In this document: piece by piece, positions 1-6,866 of the stretch
Layout: each line of letters opens with the position of its first letter
Numbering within the stretch: the first letter of the stretch is position 1
Assembly (NCBI GenBank): GCA_947454745.1
Contig: CANGMV010000029.1
Location: forward strand, 1 to 8,759
Reading direction: 5' to 3'
DNA length: 8,759 nt
From: Bacteroidota bacterium
GTDB lineage: Bacteria > Bacteroidota > Bacteroidia > Chitinophagales > Chitinophagaceae
Program-made: the position numbers and the translations under genes
Notes under the pieces: model-generated
Told to the model about the DNA's origin: nothing
Database searches by the model: none
Seen by the model: only the letters and a program-made list of their open reading frames with translations

Positions 1-66
1 GGTCAATTGGTTTATAAGCACCAACAAGCAACGGGTAAACGACCTGGGGTATTGATTAAGCGTTAA
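1..66 (+). CDS. 3' end of an unidentified upstream CDS (partial)
   Basis: Frame 1 is open from the window edge to a TAA at 64-66. It encodes a 21-residue basic tail ending ATGKRPGVLIKR. The fragment is too short to assign a family. It points the same way as the DUF1611 gene, and the 40-nt gap to that gene holds no recognisable TAnnTTTG promoter, so it is probably the preceding member of the same operon. Genes next to dipeptide epimerases are often peptidases, but nothing in these residues shows that. Confidence 0.55.
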   Translation, partial: GQLVYKHQQATGKRPGVLIKR

Positions 67-106
67 TTTAAATAGTATTAATTAAAAAAGAACGAATAAG
101 CAGCAT

Positions 107-1156
107 ATGAATAATGCAATTGTACTTACGAATGGATTGTTGAACTCGGCAGATGCTAAAACAGCACATGGTTTAATTAGAGGAACGGAACGATTTAAAA
201 TTATAGGTGTTGTAGATTGCGATGCCACTGCTGGAAAAGATGCAGGTGAATTATTAGATGGCAAAAACAGAAACATACCAGTTTTTGACAATTTTGAATC
301 AGCCATGGCACAATTGACTCAAGTAGATTATTTAGTGATTGGTGTTGCGACGGTTGGGGGCAGATTGCCGGGTAATATGTTGGAGGTAATTATTAAAGCA
401 ATCGAAGCCGGCGTTTCTATTGTAAATGGTTTGCATGAATACCTAAACGATAAGCCCGATGTAGTTGCATTGGCAAATTCAAAAGGCGTCACTTTAACTG
501 ATGTACGCAAACCTAAAAACAGAGAAGACCTGCATTTTTGGACTGGTGAAATATATAAAGTGACGGCACCCATTATCGCAGTCATTGGAATGGACTGTGC
601 CATGGGAAAACGAACCACAGCAAGGATGTTAAGACAGGCTTGTAAAGCCAATGGCATTAAAGGACAAATGATTTATACAGGACAAACAGGCTGGTTACAA
701 GGCGGTAAATACGGATTTGTGTTTGACTCCACTTTAAATGATTTTGTTTCAGGAGAATTAGAAAATGCAATTGTAAGTTGTTGGAAAGAAACTAGCGCTG
801 ATATTTTATTTTTAGAAGGACAGTCTTCCTTAAGAAATCCAAGCGGTCCTTGTGGTATTGAATTACTTATATCAGGTAATGCAAAGCATGTGGTGTTAAT
901 GTTTTCGCCTAAACGAAAATATTTTGACAACGACGAACATTGGGGACGCATCCCGTCGGTGGAATCAGAAATAGAAATCATTGAAAAATTAGGATCCAAA
1001 GTAATTGCATTGGGCGTTAATACCGAAGACTGTTCAACCGAAGAAGCCTTTGCATACCAAAAGGAGTATGAGCAAAAATTAAATATACCTGTATTGTTGC
1101 CCATTCAAGAAGGAGTTGACAAATTAATACCTACCTTAAAAGCATTAATCAAATAA
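107..1156 (+). CDS. dgcN: DUF1611 family protein, DgcN-like (putative D-glutamate N-acetyltransferase)
   Basis: This 349-residue cytoplasmic protein has the usual length and two-part layout of the DUF1611 family. The N-terminal Rossmann-like domain (about 1-150) contains the glycine-rich stretch GVATVGGRLPGN at 79-90. The C-terminal P-loop NTPase-like domain has the Walker A motif GMDCAMGKRTT at 161-171, TGQTGW at 191-196 and LEGQSSLRNP at 237-246. Family members called DgcN are reported to N-acetylate D-glutamate, with the partner DgcA then epimerising N-acetyl-D-Glu to the L form. Here the next gene, 37 nt downstream, is a DgcA/AEE-type epimerase, which fits. The ATG at 107 is chosen because the hydrophobic first beta strand follows directly. 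No Shine-Dalgarno is visible, as is normal in Bacteroidota. Family membership is firm. The acetyltransferase activity is inferred from distant homologues, and a nucleotide-dependent reaction is an alternative. Confidence 0.85.
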   Translation: MNNAIVLTNGLLNSADAKTAHGLIRGTERFKIIGVVDCDATAGKDAGELLDGKNRNIPVFDNFESAMAQLTQVDYLVIGVATVGGRLPGNMLEVIIKAIEAGVSIVNGLHEYLNDKPDVVALANSKGVTLTDVRKPKNREDLHFWTGEIYKVTAPIIAVIGMDCAMGKRTTARMLRQACKANGIKGQMIYTGQTGWLQGGKYGFVFDSTLNDFVSGELENAIVSCWKETSADILFLEGQSSLRNPSGPCGIELLISGNAKHVVLMFSPKRKYFDNDEHWGRIPSVESEIEIIEKLGSKVIALGVNTEDCSTEEAFAYQKEYEQKLNIPVLLPIQEGVDKLIPTLKALIK

Positions 1157-1180
1157 ATGACTATGATTTTTTTAAGTCAT
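1157..1180 (+). repeat. Small inverted repeat between the DUF1611 gene and the epimerase gene
   Basis: ATGACT (1157-1162) and AGTCAT (1175-1180) form a 6-bp inverted repeat with a 12-nt AT-rich loop, starting one base after the stop codon of the upstream gene. It lacks the GC content and 3' T tract of an intrinsic terminator. It could be a processing or stability element in the operon mRNA, or chance. Confidence 0.3.
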
Positions 1181-1193
1181 CAAAAATAATTTC

Positions 1194-2261
1194 ATGAAAA
1201 TTGTAGCAGTAAGATCTTATTTAAAAAAAATGGCTTTAACTAAGCCTTATACCATTGCCTATAATACTTTTTCGGACGTAAGTTTGGCTTTTTTTGAAGT
1301 AGAACTAGCCAATGGTATCGTTGGTATAGGATCGGGAAGCCCTGCTGAAGAAGTAGTTGGTGAAACTACTGAACAGACTGCCGCGAATTTGCAAACTGAA
1401 TATGTACAGGCATTTGTAGGTAAAGATATTCGCCAATTTCAGCAAATTATTTTTGAAACCATTCAATATTTTCCGCATCTGCCTGGAACACAAGCCGCCA
1501 TTGATATTGCCTTACATGATGCGTTTGGGAAATTCATAGGTATTTCAGTAGCTGATTTTTATGGCCGAAAAATAAAAGCCTTAGCAACTTCGGTAACCAT
1601 TGGTATTAAAAATGTGGCAGGTACTTTGGAAGAAGCCGAAGGATATAAGGCATTGGGTTTTAAAATATTGAAAGTGAAAACCGGATTAGATGTAGACGAG
1701 GATATCGAAAGAGTGGTTAAGCTTAAAGAAAAATTCGGCAATCATTTCAAAATTAGGGTAGATGCCAACCAAGGGTATACGATTCATGAATTGAAAAAAT
1801 TTATGGATGCAACAAAGCATCAGGGTTTAGAATTAATTGAACAACCCATGCCAGTAGGAACCGAAACAGCTTTATTGAGTTTAGATTGGTCTGATAGAAA
1901 AATATTGGCTGCCGATGAGTCCCTTAAAGATCCACAAGCGGCCTTGCAATTAGCAGCTAACGAAAAGCCATTTGGCATTTACAATATCAAATTAATGAAA
2001 TGTGGTGGTTTAGTAGGTGCATTAGGTATTGCGAATATTGCCAATAATGCGAATGTAGATTTGTTTTGGGGTTGCAACGATGAAAGTATTATTAGTATCA
2101 CTGCAGCATTACACGTTGCTTATGCATGTCCTAATACAAAATACATTGACTTAGACGGCAGCTTGGATTTAGCAGAAGACTTAGTGAAAGGAGGTTTTGA
2201 AATCGTAAATGGCGAAATGCAAATTAATACACAGCCTGGATTTGGCTTTTCGGTTTTATAA
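1194..2261 (+). CDS. Dipeptide epimerase, enolase superfamily (AEE / DgcA type)
   Basis: This 355-residue protein matches the length of muconate-lactonizing-type dipeptide epimerases, which invert the alpha carbon of the C-terminal residue of a dipeptide. An N-terminal capping domain (about 1-125) precedes the barrel. Acid/base lysines are in the KVK motif (K160, K162) and NIKL (K266). Mg2+ ligands are D190 (VDAN), E216 (IEQP) and D241 (ADES). D319-L320-D321 is the DxD motif that in the B. subtilis Ala-Glu epimerase binds the substrate ammonium group. The N-terminus aligns with that enzyme without gaps (from memory), but its Glu-binding Arg24 is Asn24 here, so L-Ala-D-Glu is not assured as substrate. 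The DgcN-like neighbour suggests N-acetyl-D-glutamate (DgcA role), while the DxD favours a free dipeptide. The enzyme class is secure and the substrate is unresolved. It is followed after 29 nt by the permease. Confidence 0.93.
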   Translation: MKIVAVRSYLKKMALTKPYTIAYNTFSDVSLAFFEVELANGIVGIGSGSPAEEVVGETTEQTAANLQTEYVQAFVGKDIRQFQQIIFETIQYFPHLPGTQAAIDIALHDAFGKFIGISVADFYGRKIKALATSVTIGIKNVAGTLEEAEGYKALGFKILKVKTGLDVDEDIERVVKLKEKFGNHFKIRVDANQGYTIHELKKFMDATKHQGLELIEQPMPVGTETALLSLDWSDRKILAADESLKDPQAALQLAANEKPFGIYNIKLMKCGGLVGALGIANIANNANVDLFWGCNDESIISITAALHVAYACPNTKYIDLDGSLDLAEDLVKGGFEIVNGEMQINTQPGFGFSVL

Positions 2262-2290
2262 ATGTCAACTCATAATTATTAAACGCGCCG

Positions 2291-3676
2291 ATGGAAACAC
2301 TAAAGCCCAAGATAGGATTAAGAGCAGCTACTTTTTTAGTAGTGAGCGTGATTATTGGGTCGGGTGTTTTTAAAAAAATTGCGCCCATGGCGCAGGAACT
2401 TGGAAGTCCATTTCTTGTAGTACTCTGTTGGATTGTAGCAGGATTAATAAGTTTAGCAGGCGCTTTATCTACTGCCGAAATGGTAAGCATGTTCCCCAAC
2501 TCGGGAGGCGAGTATTATTATTTTCAAAAAGTATATGGCAGATTTTTTTCCTTCTTATATGGATGGGCTAGTTTCACGGTAATTAAGACTGCAGCTATAT
2601 CGGCACTTGCTTATATATTCGCACAGTCGTTGAATAGTTTATTTCCTTTACCTGTAATAGGTTCTGATGCTAGTTTTTTAGGCATTGCCTTGTTTCAAAA
2701 TCTATCCATTAAGATATTGGCTTCATTTTTAATTATACTCCTCACTTTGCTAAACTACAGGGGCGTACAGTTTGCTGAAAAATTAAGTAGTTTTCTCACC
2801 TATTTAATGCTAGCGGGTATTGTTGTATTTATTATAGTAGGCTTCTTTTCCAGTAAAGGCAGTATACATAATTTAACTTCCACAAGTTCGGTAGCAAATA
2901 CCATTGTACCACAGGGCTGGAGTTTAATGAAGGCTTTATTTATTGCAAGCTTGGGTGCATTTTGGGGATATGAAGGCTGGAATAATATAGCTTATATTGG
3001 AGAGGAGATAAAAAATCCTAAAAGAAATTTGCCATTAGCATTAGGGGTTGGAACCATTATTGTAATCCTAACTTATGTGTTGTTAAATATTGTTTTCGTT
3101 TATATTTTACCCATCGATTATTTTATTGGTTTAAACGCTACTCCAAATAAAATTGCCGCAGTAGAAGTGGCAGGTCAAATTAGTGGTAAGTTAGGAATGA
3201 TACTGGTAGCGAGTTTAATAGTAGTTACTACTTTGAATTCTACTAACAGCACTATTTTAATGTCGGCACGCATTATGTATGCGATGGCTAGGGATAAAAT
3301 GTTTTTTTATAAAGCAGCGTCGGTACATCCAAAGTATAATACGCCCGATATAGCTTTATTCATACAGGCATTTTGGGCCATCATGTTGGTGTTCTCAGGC
3401 ACATTTGATCAATTAACAGATATGCTCGTTTTTGCTTCATTTTTATTTTATGGAAGCACCGCATTAGGTGTAATTTTAATGCGCATTAAACATCCCGAAA
3501 TAGAAAGAAAGTATAAAGTAATAGGTTATCCTTTTGTACCAGCTATTTTTTGTTTGTTTTGTGTGAGTCTATTCATAAGCACTATTATCAATCAGCCTTA
3601 CGAAGCTATATGGGGCATAAGTTTAATTGCAACGGGCTTGCCAGTTTATTATTGGCTGAACAAAAAAGTGCAGTAA
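2291..3676 (+). CDS. APC superfamily amino acid permease (LAT-like)
   Basis: This 461-residue inner-membrane transporter has about 12 hydrophobic segments, roughly 12-30, 41-63, 83-112, 139-155, 168-187, 212-237, 248-274, 299-320, 354-371, 377-399, 412-432 and 436-456. TM1 carries the broken-helix motif GSGVF (23-27), which binds the substrate amino and carboxyl groups in APC-fold carriers. TM6 carries FWGYEGWNN (224-232), followed by the cytoplasmic loop GEEIKNPKRNLP, characteristic of the L-type amino acid transporter-like branch. It probably moves an amino acid by H+ symport or exchange. It starts 29 nt after the epimerase gene on the same strand with no promoter motif between, so it is most likely the transport arm of the same operon. 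The substrate (a D- or L-amino acid, less likely a dipeptide) cannot be read from the sequence. Confidence 0.92.
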   Translation: METLKPKIGLRAATFLVVSVIIGSGVFKKIAPMAQELGSPFLVVLCWIVAGLISLAGALSTAEMVSMFPNSGGEYYYFQKVYGRFFSFLYGWASFTVIKTAAISALAYIFAQSLNSLFPLPVIGSDASFLGIALFQNLSIKILASFLIILLTLLNYRGVQFAEKLSSFLTYLMLAGIVVFIIVGFFSSKGSIHNLTSTSSVANTIVPQGWSLMKALFIASLGAFWGYEGWNNIAYIGEEIKNPKRNLPLALGVGTIIVILTYVLLNIVFVYILPIDYFIGLNATPNKIAAVEVAGQISGKLGMILVASLIVVTTLNSTNSTILMSARIMYAMARDKMFFYKAASVHPKYNTPDIALFIQAFWAIMLVFSGTFDQLTDMLVFASFLFYGSTALGVILMRIKHPEIERKYKVIGYPFVPAIFCLFCVSLFISTIINQPYEAIWGISLIATGLPVYYWLNKKVQ

Positions 3677-3704
3677 TAAAAAAGGAATTATTTATTATTT
3701 CGAA

Positions 3705-4667
3705 TTATTTTATTTCAATCAGCTTTCCTTGTTCGGGATAAACAATCTTTAAGCCTAATTGATTTGCTTCCTTAACCTGTTGTTGAATATTTTGCTCGCA
3801 ATTAGCGCAAGGTTTGATATGGGTAATAAACAGCGTTGTATTTTTTAAACTACCCGCAGCTAAATTGTTAAGTTTATTTAATTCTTGCATTAATAATTTT
3901 GGAGTAAGATGACCAAACAATGCTTTATCGGGCATACTATTGTCAAATGAAACCTCAATCATAATACCCTTTAGCTTTCCGGTTTTCACCAAGGGTGCAA
4001 TTGCTGTCCATAGTGTGGCAAGCTTGTTTGATTTCTCAACTGTATCTGCTCCAGTATCCCCTAAATATAATAAGTAGTCGTTGTTATTTCGAACCAAAAA
4101 AGCGCTACTCTCATAAGGGTTAACATGACTAAGGGAGAACGGAGTTACTTTTAAATCGGTATTGGGGATAGCAATTTCGGTTTGAACCAATAAGGGTTGG
4201 TAAGTATATTTATTTAAAATAGGTTGCTCCCCCTCATTTGCAAAGTTGGCCCAGCTTTTCCAAGTAAAGTAGTTGTTTTTTAAAACCTCAATCACCGAAG
4301 GGAATGCATAAATAGGCTTTGCAATATCATTAGGCGCATTTAATACCAGGCCGGCTAAATGGTCCAGGTGGCCATGAGAAATAAAATAGGCTTTAATGTA
4401 TTTTTTTTGAAGCGCTTCCGAATTATGTTCGTTTACAAATAATTTATTTTGTGCTGCTTTTTGAAGTCCTGCATTAATTGTGCCAGCGTCTAAACAAATA
4501 TATGCATCACTCCCTTTTGCTGCGACCATATAGGCCGATAAATTGGATTCGTCCAATCCACCTTTTACTCCCAAAGGGATGATATTAAATCCAGTATTCG
4601 TGTTTTGTGCACTAGCAGTAAAACTTACTGCGCAAAATAAGGAGAATATAAAATGTTTCGCTTTCAT
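3705..4667 (-). CDS. Exported class II 3',5'-cyclic-nucleotide phosphodiesterase (metallo-beta-lactamase fold)
   Basis: This 320-residue protein has a signal peptide of about 20 residues ending TASA|Q, so it should act in the periplasm or outside the cell. The motif HGHLDHLAGLVLNAP (98-112) fits the class II cAMP phosphodiesterase signature, as in yeast PDE1 and periplasmic CpdP of Vibrio fischeri, except for Ala in place of the late Ser. Metal ligands are H98, H100, D102, H103, H181 (LSHVNP), D204 (GDTG), and H253 (FGHLTP); THIKP (282-286) with H283 is also typical of this family rather than of lactamases or RNase Z. The expected reaction is hydrolysis of cAMP or cGMP to the 5'-nucleotide, and the substrate range is not determinable. 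It is convergent with the permease gene (28-nt gap, no clear terminator hairpin) and divergent from the L,D-transpeptidase gene. The ATG at 4667 is supported by the intact signal peptide. Confidence 0.87.
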   Translation of the reverse strand: MKAKHFIFSLFCAVSFTASAQNTNTGFNIIPLGVKGGLDESNLSAYMVAAKGSDAYICLDAGTINAGLQKAAQNKLFVNEHNSEALQKKYIKAYFISHGHLDHLAGLVLNAPNDIAKPIYAFPSVIEVLKNNYFTWKSWANFANEGEQPILNKYTYQPLLVQTEIAIPNTDLKVTPFSLSHVNPYESSAFLVRNNNDYLLYLGDTGADTVEKSNKLATLWTAIAPLVKTGKLKGIMIEVSFDNSMPDKALFGHLTPKLLMQELNKLNNLAAGSLKNTTLFITHIKPCANCEQNIQQQVKEANQLGLKIVYPEQGKLIEIK

Positions 4668-4684
4668 TTGAATTATTATGAAAC

Positions 4685-4692
4685 CAAAATTA
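4685..4692 (-). promoter_or_regulatory. Bacteroidota -7 promoter box for the phosphodiesterase gene
   Basis: On the minus strand this reads TAATTTTG, a perfect match to TAnnTTTG. It ends 17 nt before the ATG at 4667, giving a leader of roughly 10-14 nt. No TTG -33 element sits at the usual 17-23 nt spacing, so the promoter is incomplete on paper. It lies inside the 47-bp divergent region. Confidence 0.45.
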
Positions 4693-4699
4693 ATCGTTT

Positions 4700-4707
4700 T
4701 ACCTTTA
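4700..4707 (+). promoter_or_regulatory. Possible -7 box for the first L,D-transpeptidase gene
   Basis: TACCTTTA differs from the Bacteroidota -7 consensus TAnnTTTG only at the last base and lies 7 nt upstream of the ATG at 4715. If used, the transcript would be almost leaderless. No -33 TTG is found at normal spacing. The near-identical box TACCTTTG precedes the second L,D-transpeptidase gene. Confidence 0.3.
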
Positions 4708-4714
4708 CCATAAC

Positions 4715-5914
4715 ATGATCAAATCAATAAATACATTATTCCTTGGGTGCTTGATATTCTTTTTTCAAAGTACAAATGCGCAAGTGGGACCATCCCCTGT
4801 ATTTGTAGGCCATCCCGACCGTATTAAAACCTTGGACAGTTTAATTCAAAACGCAGCAACATTGGCATTGAATAAGAATGACTATCTAAAAGCCTATACC
4901 ATTGCCTTGCAAGCAGGGCCTCAGTCCGATTCTTTATTAACTCAATTAGCAGTTCGTTATTTCTCACATTTGGCTTATGGCACGCACAGTATTGGCTTAC
5001 AATACGAGGGAGTGCGTTTTAAAATGAATGCGTTTAATGTACCGGCATTGGTAAATGAATATGCAGTAAATAAATCATTAAACAAGTTGGCGCAATATTT
5101 TACAAGTAGCTCCAAGGAAGTGACTGCCATATTGAATACTTTAAAATTATATCGAGATTCAGTAAAACAGGCAAATGTAAAAATCGAATTATTAACAAAA
5201 GCGGCGAATGACTATAGATGGCTGAATGCGATTAAAAAAGAGAACAGAATTATACTTGTAAATATTCCTTCGGCACAATTAAGGGCTTATGATCATGGGA
5301 AGCAAGTGCTCAGTATGAAAGTGATTGTAGGGAAATATGAAACACAAACCAATACGCTTTCTTCGCCTATTGATAAAATAACTATTAATCCTTATTGGGT
5401 AGTGCCAAAGAGTATTGCAACAAAAGAAATGTTGCCTAAGATAAGAAAGGACATTGGTTATTTTGAAGAAAATCATTTACAATTATTAAATGCTAATTAT
5501 AGGGTTATTAAACCAAGTACGATTAATTGGGAAATATACTCGGAGGAAAACTTTCCTTTTACCATTCGACAAGGAACTGGTTGCGATAATTCTTTGGGAT
5601 TGTTAAAGATAGAATTTGACAGTCCTTTTGGCATTTATTTACATGACACACCGGAGAAAGCATTGTTCGGGAATGCCAATCGATTTTACAGTCATGGATG
5701 TATGCGCATGGAAAAACCCATTGATATGGGCAAATGGTTATTGCAAAATAATCCTAAAGCTTTGGACACCATCGACTTTAATAAATGCTATAAGGATCCA
5801 GCACCAAAGTCAATAGCAGTAACACTTTCAACACAAGTTATAGTATGGTATAGTTTGGTAGATTTTGACAACAACGGCAACTTGAAATTTTATAAAAATA
5901 TTTACGACAAATAA
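4715..5914 (+). CDS. L,D-transpeptidase, LdtD/YcbB-like, exported
   Basis: This 399-residue protein has a signal peptide (about 1-22, ending STNA|Q). An N-terminal helical scaffold (about 30-165) leads into a YkuD catalytic domain (about 175-350). RWL (168-170), NIPSAQLRAY (183-192), NPYWVVPKSI (225-234) and KEMLPK (237-242) are the landmarks of the YcbB/LdtD branch. The active site is YLHDTP (308-313, H310) and SHGCMR (326-331) with catalytic C329. The family forms 3-3 crosslinks in peptidoglycan or attaches proteins to stem-peptide meso-diaminopimelate. It is shorter than typical LdtD proteins (over 500 residues), and I see no PG_binding_1 motif in the scaffold, so substrate docking may differ. 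A 50-residue tail (350-399) follows the catalytic domain. It is divergent from the phosphodiesterase gene. The VOC gene follows after 26 nt with no clear promoter, so readthrough is possible. Confidence 0.93.
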   Translation: MIKSINTLFLGCLIFFFQSTNAQVGPSPVFVGHPDRIKTLDSLIQNAATLALNKNDYLKAYTIALQAGPQSDSLLTQLAVRYFSHLAYGTHSIGLQYEGVRFKMNAFNVPALVNEYAVNKSLNKLAQYFTSSSKEVTAILNTLKLYRDSVKQANVKIELLTKAANDYRWLNAIKKENRIILVNIPSAQLRAYDHGKQVLSMKVIVGKYETQTNTLSSPIDKITINPYWVVPKSIATKEMLPKIRKDIGYFEENHLQLLNANYRVIKPSTINWEIYSEENFPFTIRQGTGCDNSLGLLKIEFDSPFGIYLHDTPEKALFGNANRFYSHGCMRMEKPIDMGKWLLQNNPKALDTIDFNKCYKDPAPKSIAVTLSTQVIVWYSLVDFDNNGNLKFYKNIYDK

Positions 5915-5940
5915 TTTAGTTTCATTTAACAATACTATAT

Positions 5941-6774
5941 ATGGCGAATCAACTCTATACCTGCTTATGGTTTAATGGTCAGACGGCCGAAGCTGCTGAA
6001 TTTTATTGTTCCTTATTTGAACAATCTAAAATTGTTGCAAAAAATCCAATCATATCAAAATTTGAATTGGCAGGAACAACTATTAAATTATTAAATGGAG
6101 GTGCTTTGTTTTCTATTAATCCTTCTATCTCCTTATTTGTAAGATGTGAAACAAAAGCGGAAGTAGAAAAATTATGGAATGCCTTTATGGACGGCGGCAA
6201 AGCCATGATGAATTTAGATACCTATCCTTGGAGTGAATATTATGGCTGGGTAGTAGATAAATATGGTATGACCTGGCAATTATATTTGTCACCTATTCAA
6301 GCGGGGGAACAAAAGGTAATTCCAAGCATGTTATTTACTAATGAAGTATATGGACGAGCCGAAGAAGCCATTCGTTTTTATAGTAGTGTGTTTAAAGAAA
6401 GTAAAATATTTTTCACTGATGTATATAAAGACGGAGAACCACAACCAGTTGGTAAATTAAAATTCGGAAGCTTTGAATTAAACCATGCTCAGTTTGCTGC
6501 AATGGATGGTCCAGGTAATCACGCATTTCAATTTAACGAAGGGGTTTCTATAGTAGTTGAATGTGAAGACCAAGCGGAGATTGATTATTACTGGGAACAG
6601 TTAAGCAATGGTGGTCATGAAGGACAATGCGGTTGGTTAAAGGATAAGTTTGGTGTTTCATGGCAAATTGTACCCATTGTTTTGAACCAGTTAATGGGAA
6701 ATCCAGTCACTGCCGAAAAGGCAAGAAATGCCTTTATGAGGATGAAAAAATTTATCATCCAAGATTTATACTAA
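5941..6774 (+). CDS. Tandem VOC / PhnB-like (glyoxalase-fold) protein
   Basis: This 277-residue cytoplasmic protein is made of two related halves. Domain 1 (about 5-115) ends GWVVDKYGMTWQ (102-113) and domain 2 (about 127-243) ends GWLKDKFGVSWQ (231-242). Each starts with a ligand strand and an A-E-A-I/A-x-F-Y helix (AEAAEFYCSLF at 16-26, AEEAIRFYSSVF at 140-151), the signature of the PhnB/3-demethylubiquinone-methyltransferase-like VOC family. Domain 2 carries the usual AMDGPG loop (187-192), while domain 1 has only a short LLNGGA there (50-55), so the first half has lost its central loop. Members are metal-binding or degenerate glyoxalase-fold proteins, mostly without known reaction, and no substrate can be assigned. 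A weak terminator-like hairpin follows the stop codon. Confidence 0.9.
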   Translation: MANQLYTCLWFNGQTAEAAEFYCSLFEQSKIVAKNPIISKFELAGTTIKLLNGGALFSINPSISLFVRCETKAEVEKLWNAFMDGGKAMMNLDTYPWSEYYGWVVDKYGMTWQLYLSPIQAGEQKVIPSMLFTNEVYGRAEEAIRFYSSVFKESKIFFTDVYKDGEPQPVGKLKFGSFELNHAQFAAMDGPGNHAFQFNEGVSIVVECEDQAEIDYYWEQLSNGGHEGQCGWLKDKFGVSWQIVPIVLNQLMGNPVTAEKARNAFMRMKKFIIQDLY

Positions 6775-6783
6775 TATCTTACT

Positions 6784-6806
6784 GACTGACTTTCAGTTCA
6801 TTTTTT
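6784..6806 (+). terminator. Weak intrinsic terminator after the VOC gene
   Basis: ACTGA (6785-6789) pairs with TCAGT (6793-6797) around a 3-nt loop, extended by a G-T pair at 6784/6798. Two bases later comes a T6 tract (6801-6806). The stem is short and AT-rich, so efficiency would be low, but it sits 10 nt after the stop codon and before the next gene's promoter box. Confidence 0.4.
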
Positions 6807-6823
6807 GTCGCAAAGTGAATAGG

Positions 6824-6847
6824 TTGCTTATTTAACATTTTAAGCAA
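6824..6847. promoter_or_regulatory. Inverted repeat TTGCTTA-N10-TAAGCAA upstream of the YkuD_2 gene
   Basis: Two perfect 7-bp arms (6824-6830 and 6841-6847) flank a 10-nt AT-rich spacer, 24 bp end to end. The repeat covers the region where a -33 element would lie for the -7 box at 6859-6866 and contains no coding sequence. Its size and place suit a dimeric repressor or activator site. The regulator is unknown. Confidence 0.4.
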
Positions 6848-6858
6848 ATGCATTGGCT

Positions 6859-6866
6859 TACCTTTG
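6859..6866 (+). promoter_or_regulatory. Bacteroidota -7 box for the YkuD_2 L,D-transpeptidase gene
   Basis: TACCTTTG matches TAnnTTTG perfectly and ends 13 nt before the ATG at 6880. Transcription should start near 6871-6873, giving a leader of under about 10 nt. The box lies downstream of an alternative TTG start at 6853, which argues that translation begins at 6880. No TTG sits at -33. Confidence 0.55.

Noticed and set aside
67..106. Promoter for the DUF1611 gene
   Set aside because: No TAnnTTTG box or paired TTG is present in the 40-nt gap, so cotranscription with the upstream gene is more likely.
673..1104. 143-residue antisense open frame inside the DUF1611 gene
   Set aside because: It lies opposite a conserved coding region with P-loop and family motifs, has no recognisable domain, and is a by-product of the sense codon bias.
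2224..2499. Antisense open frame spanning the epimerase-permease junction
   Set aside because: It overlaps both conserved genes and has no recognisable motif.
3677..3704. Possible bidirectional terminator between the permease and phosphodiesterase genes
   Set aside because: The gap is AT-rich, but beyond a 6-bp TTCGAA palindrome I find no stem able to form a stable hairpin.
3550..3741. Open frame crossing the 3' end of the permease gene
   Set aside because: It overlaps the last permease TM segments in another frame and has no promoter or family features.
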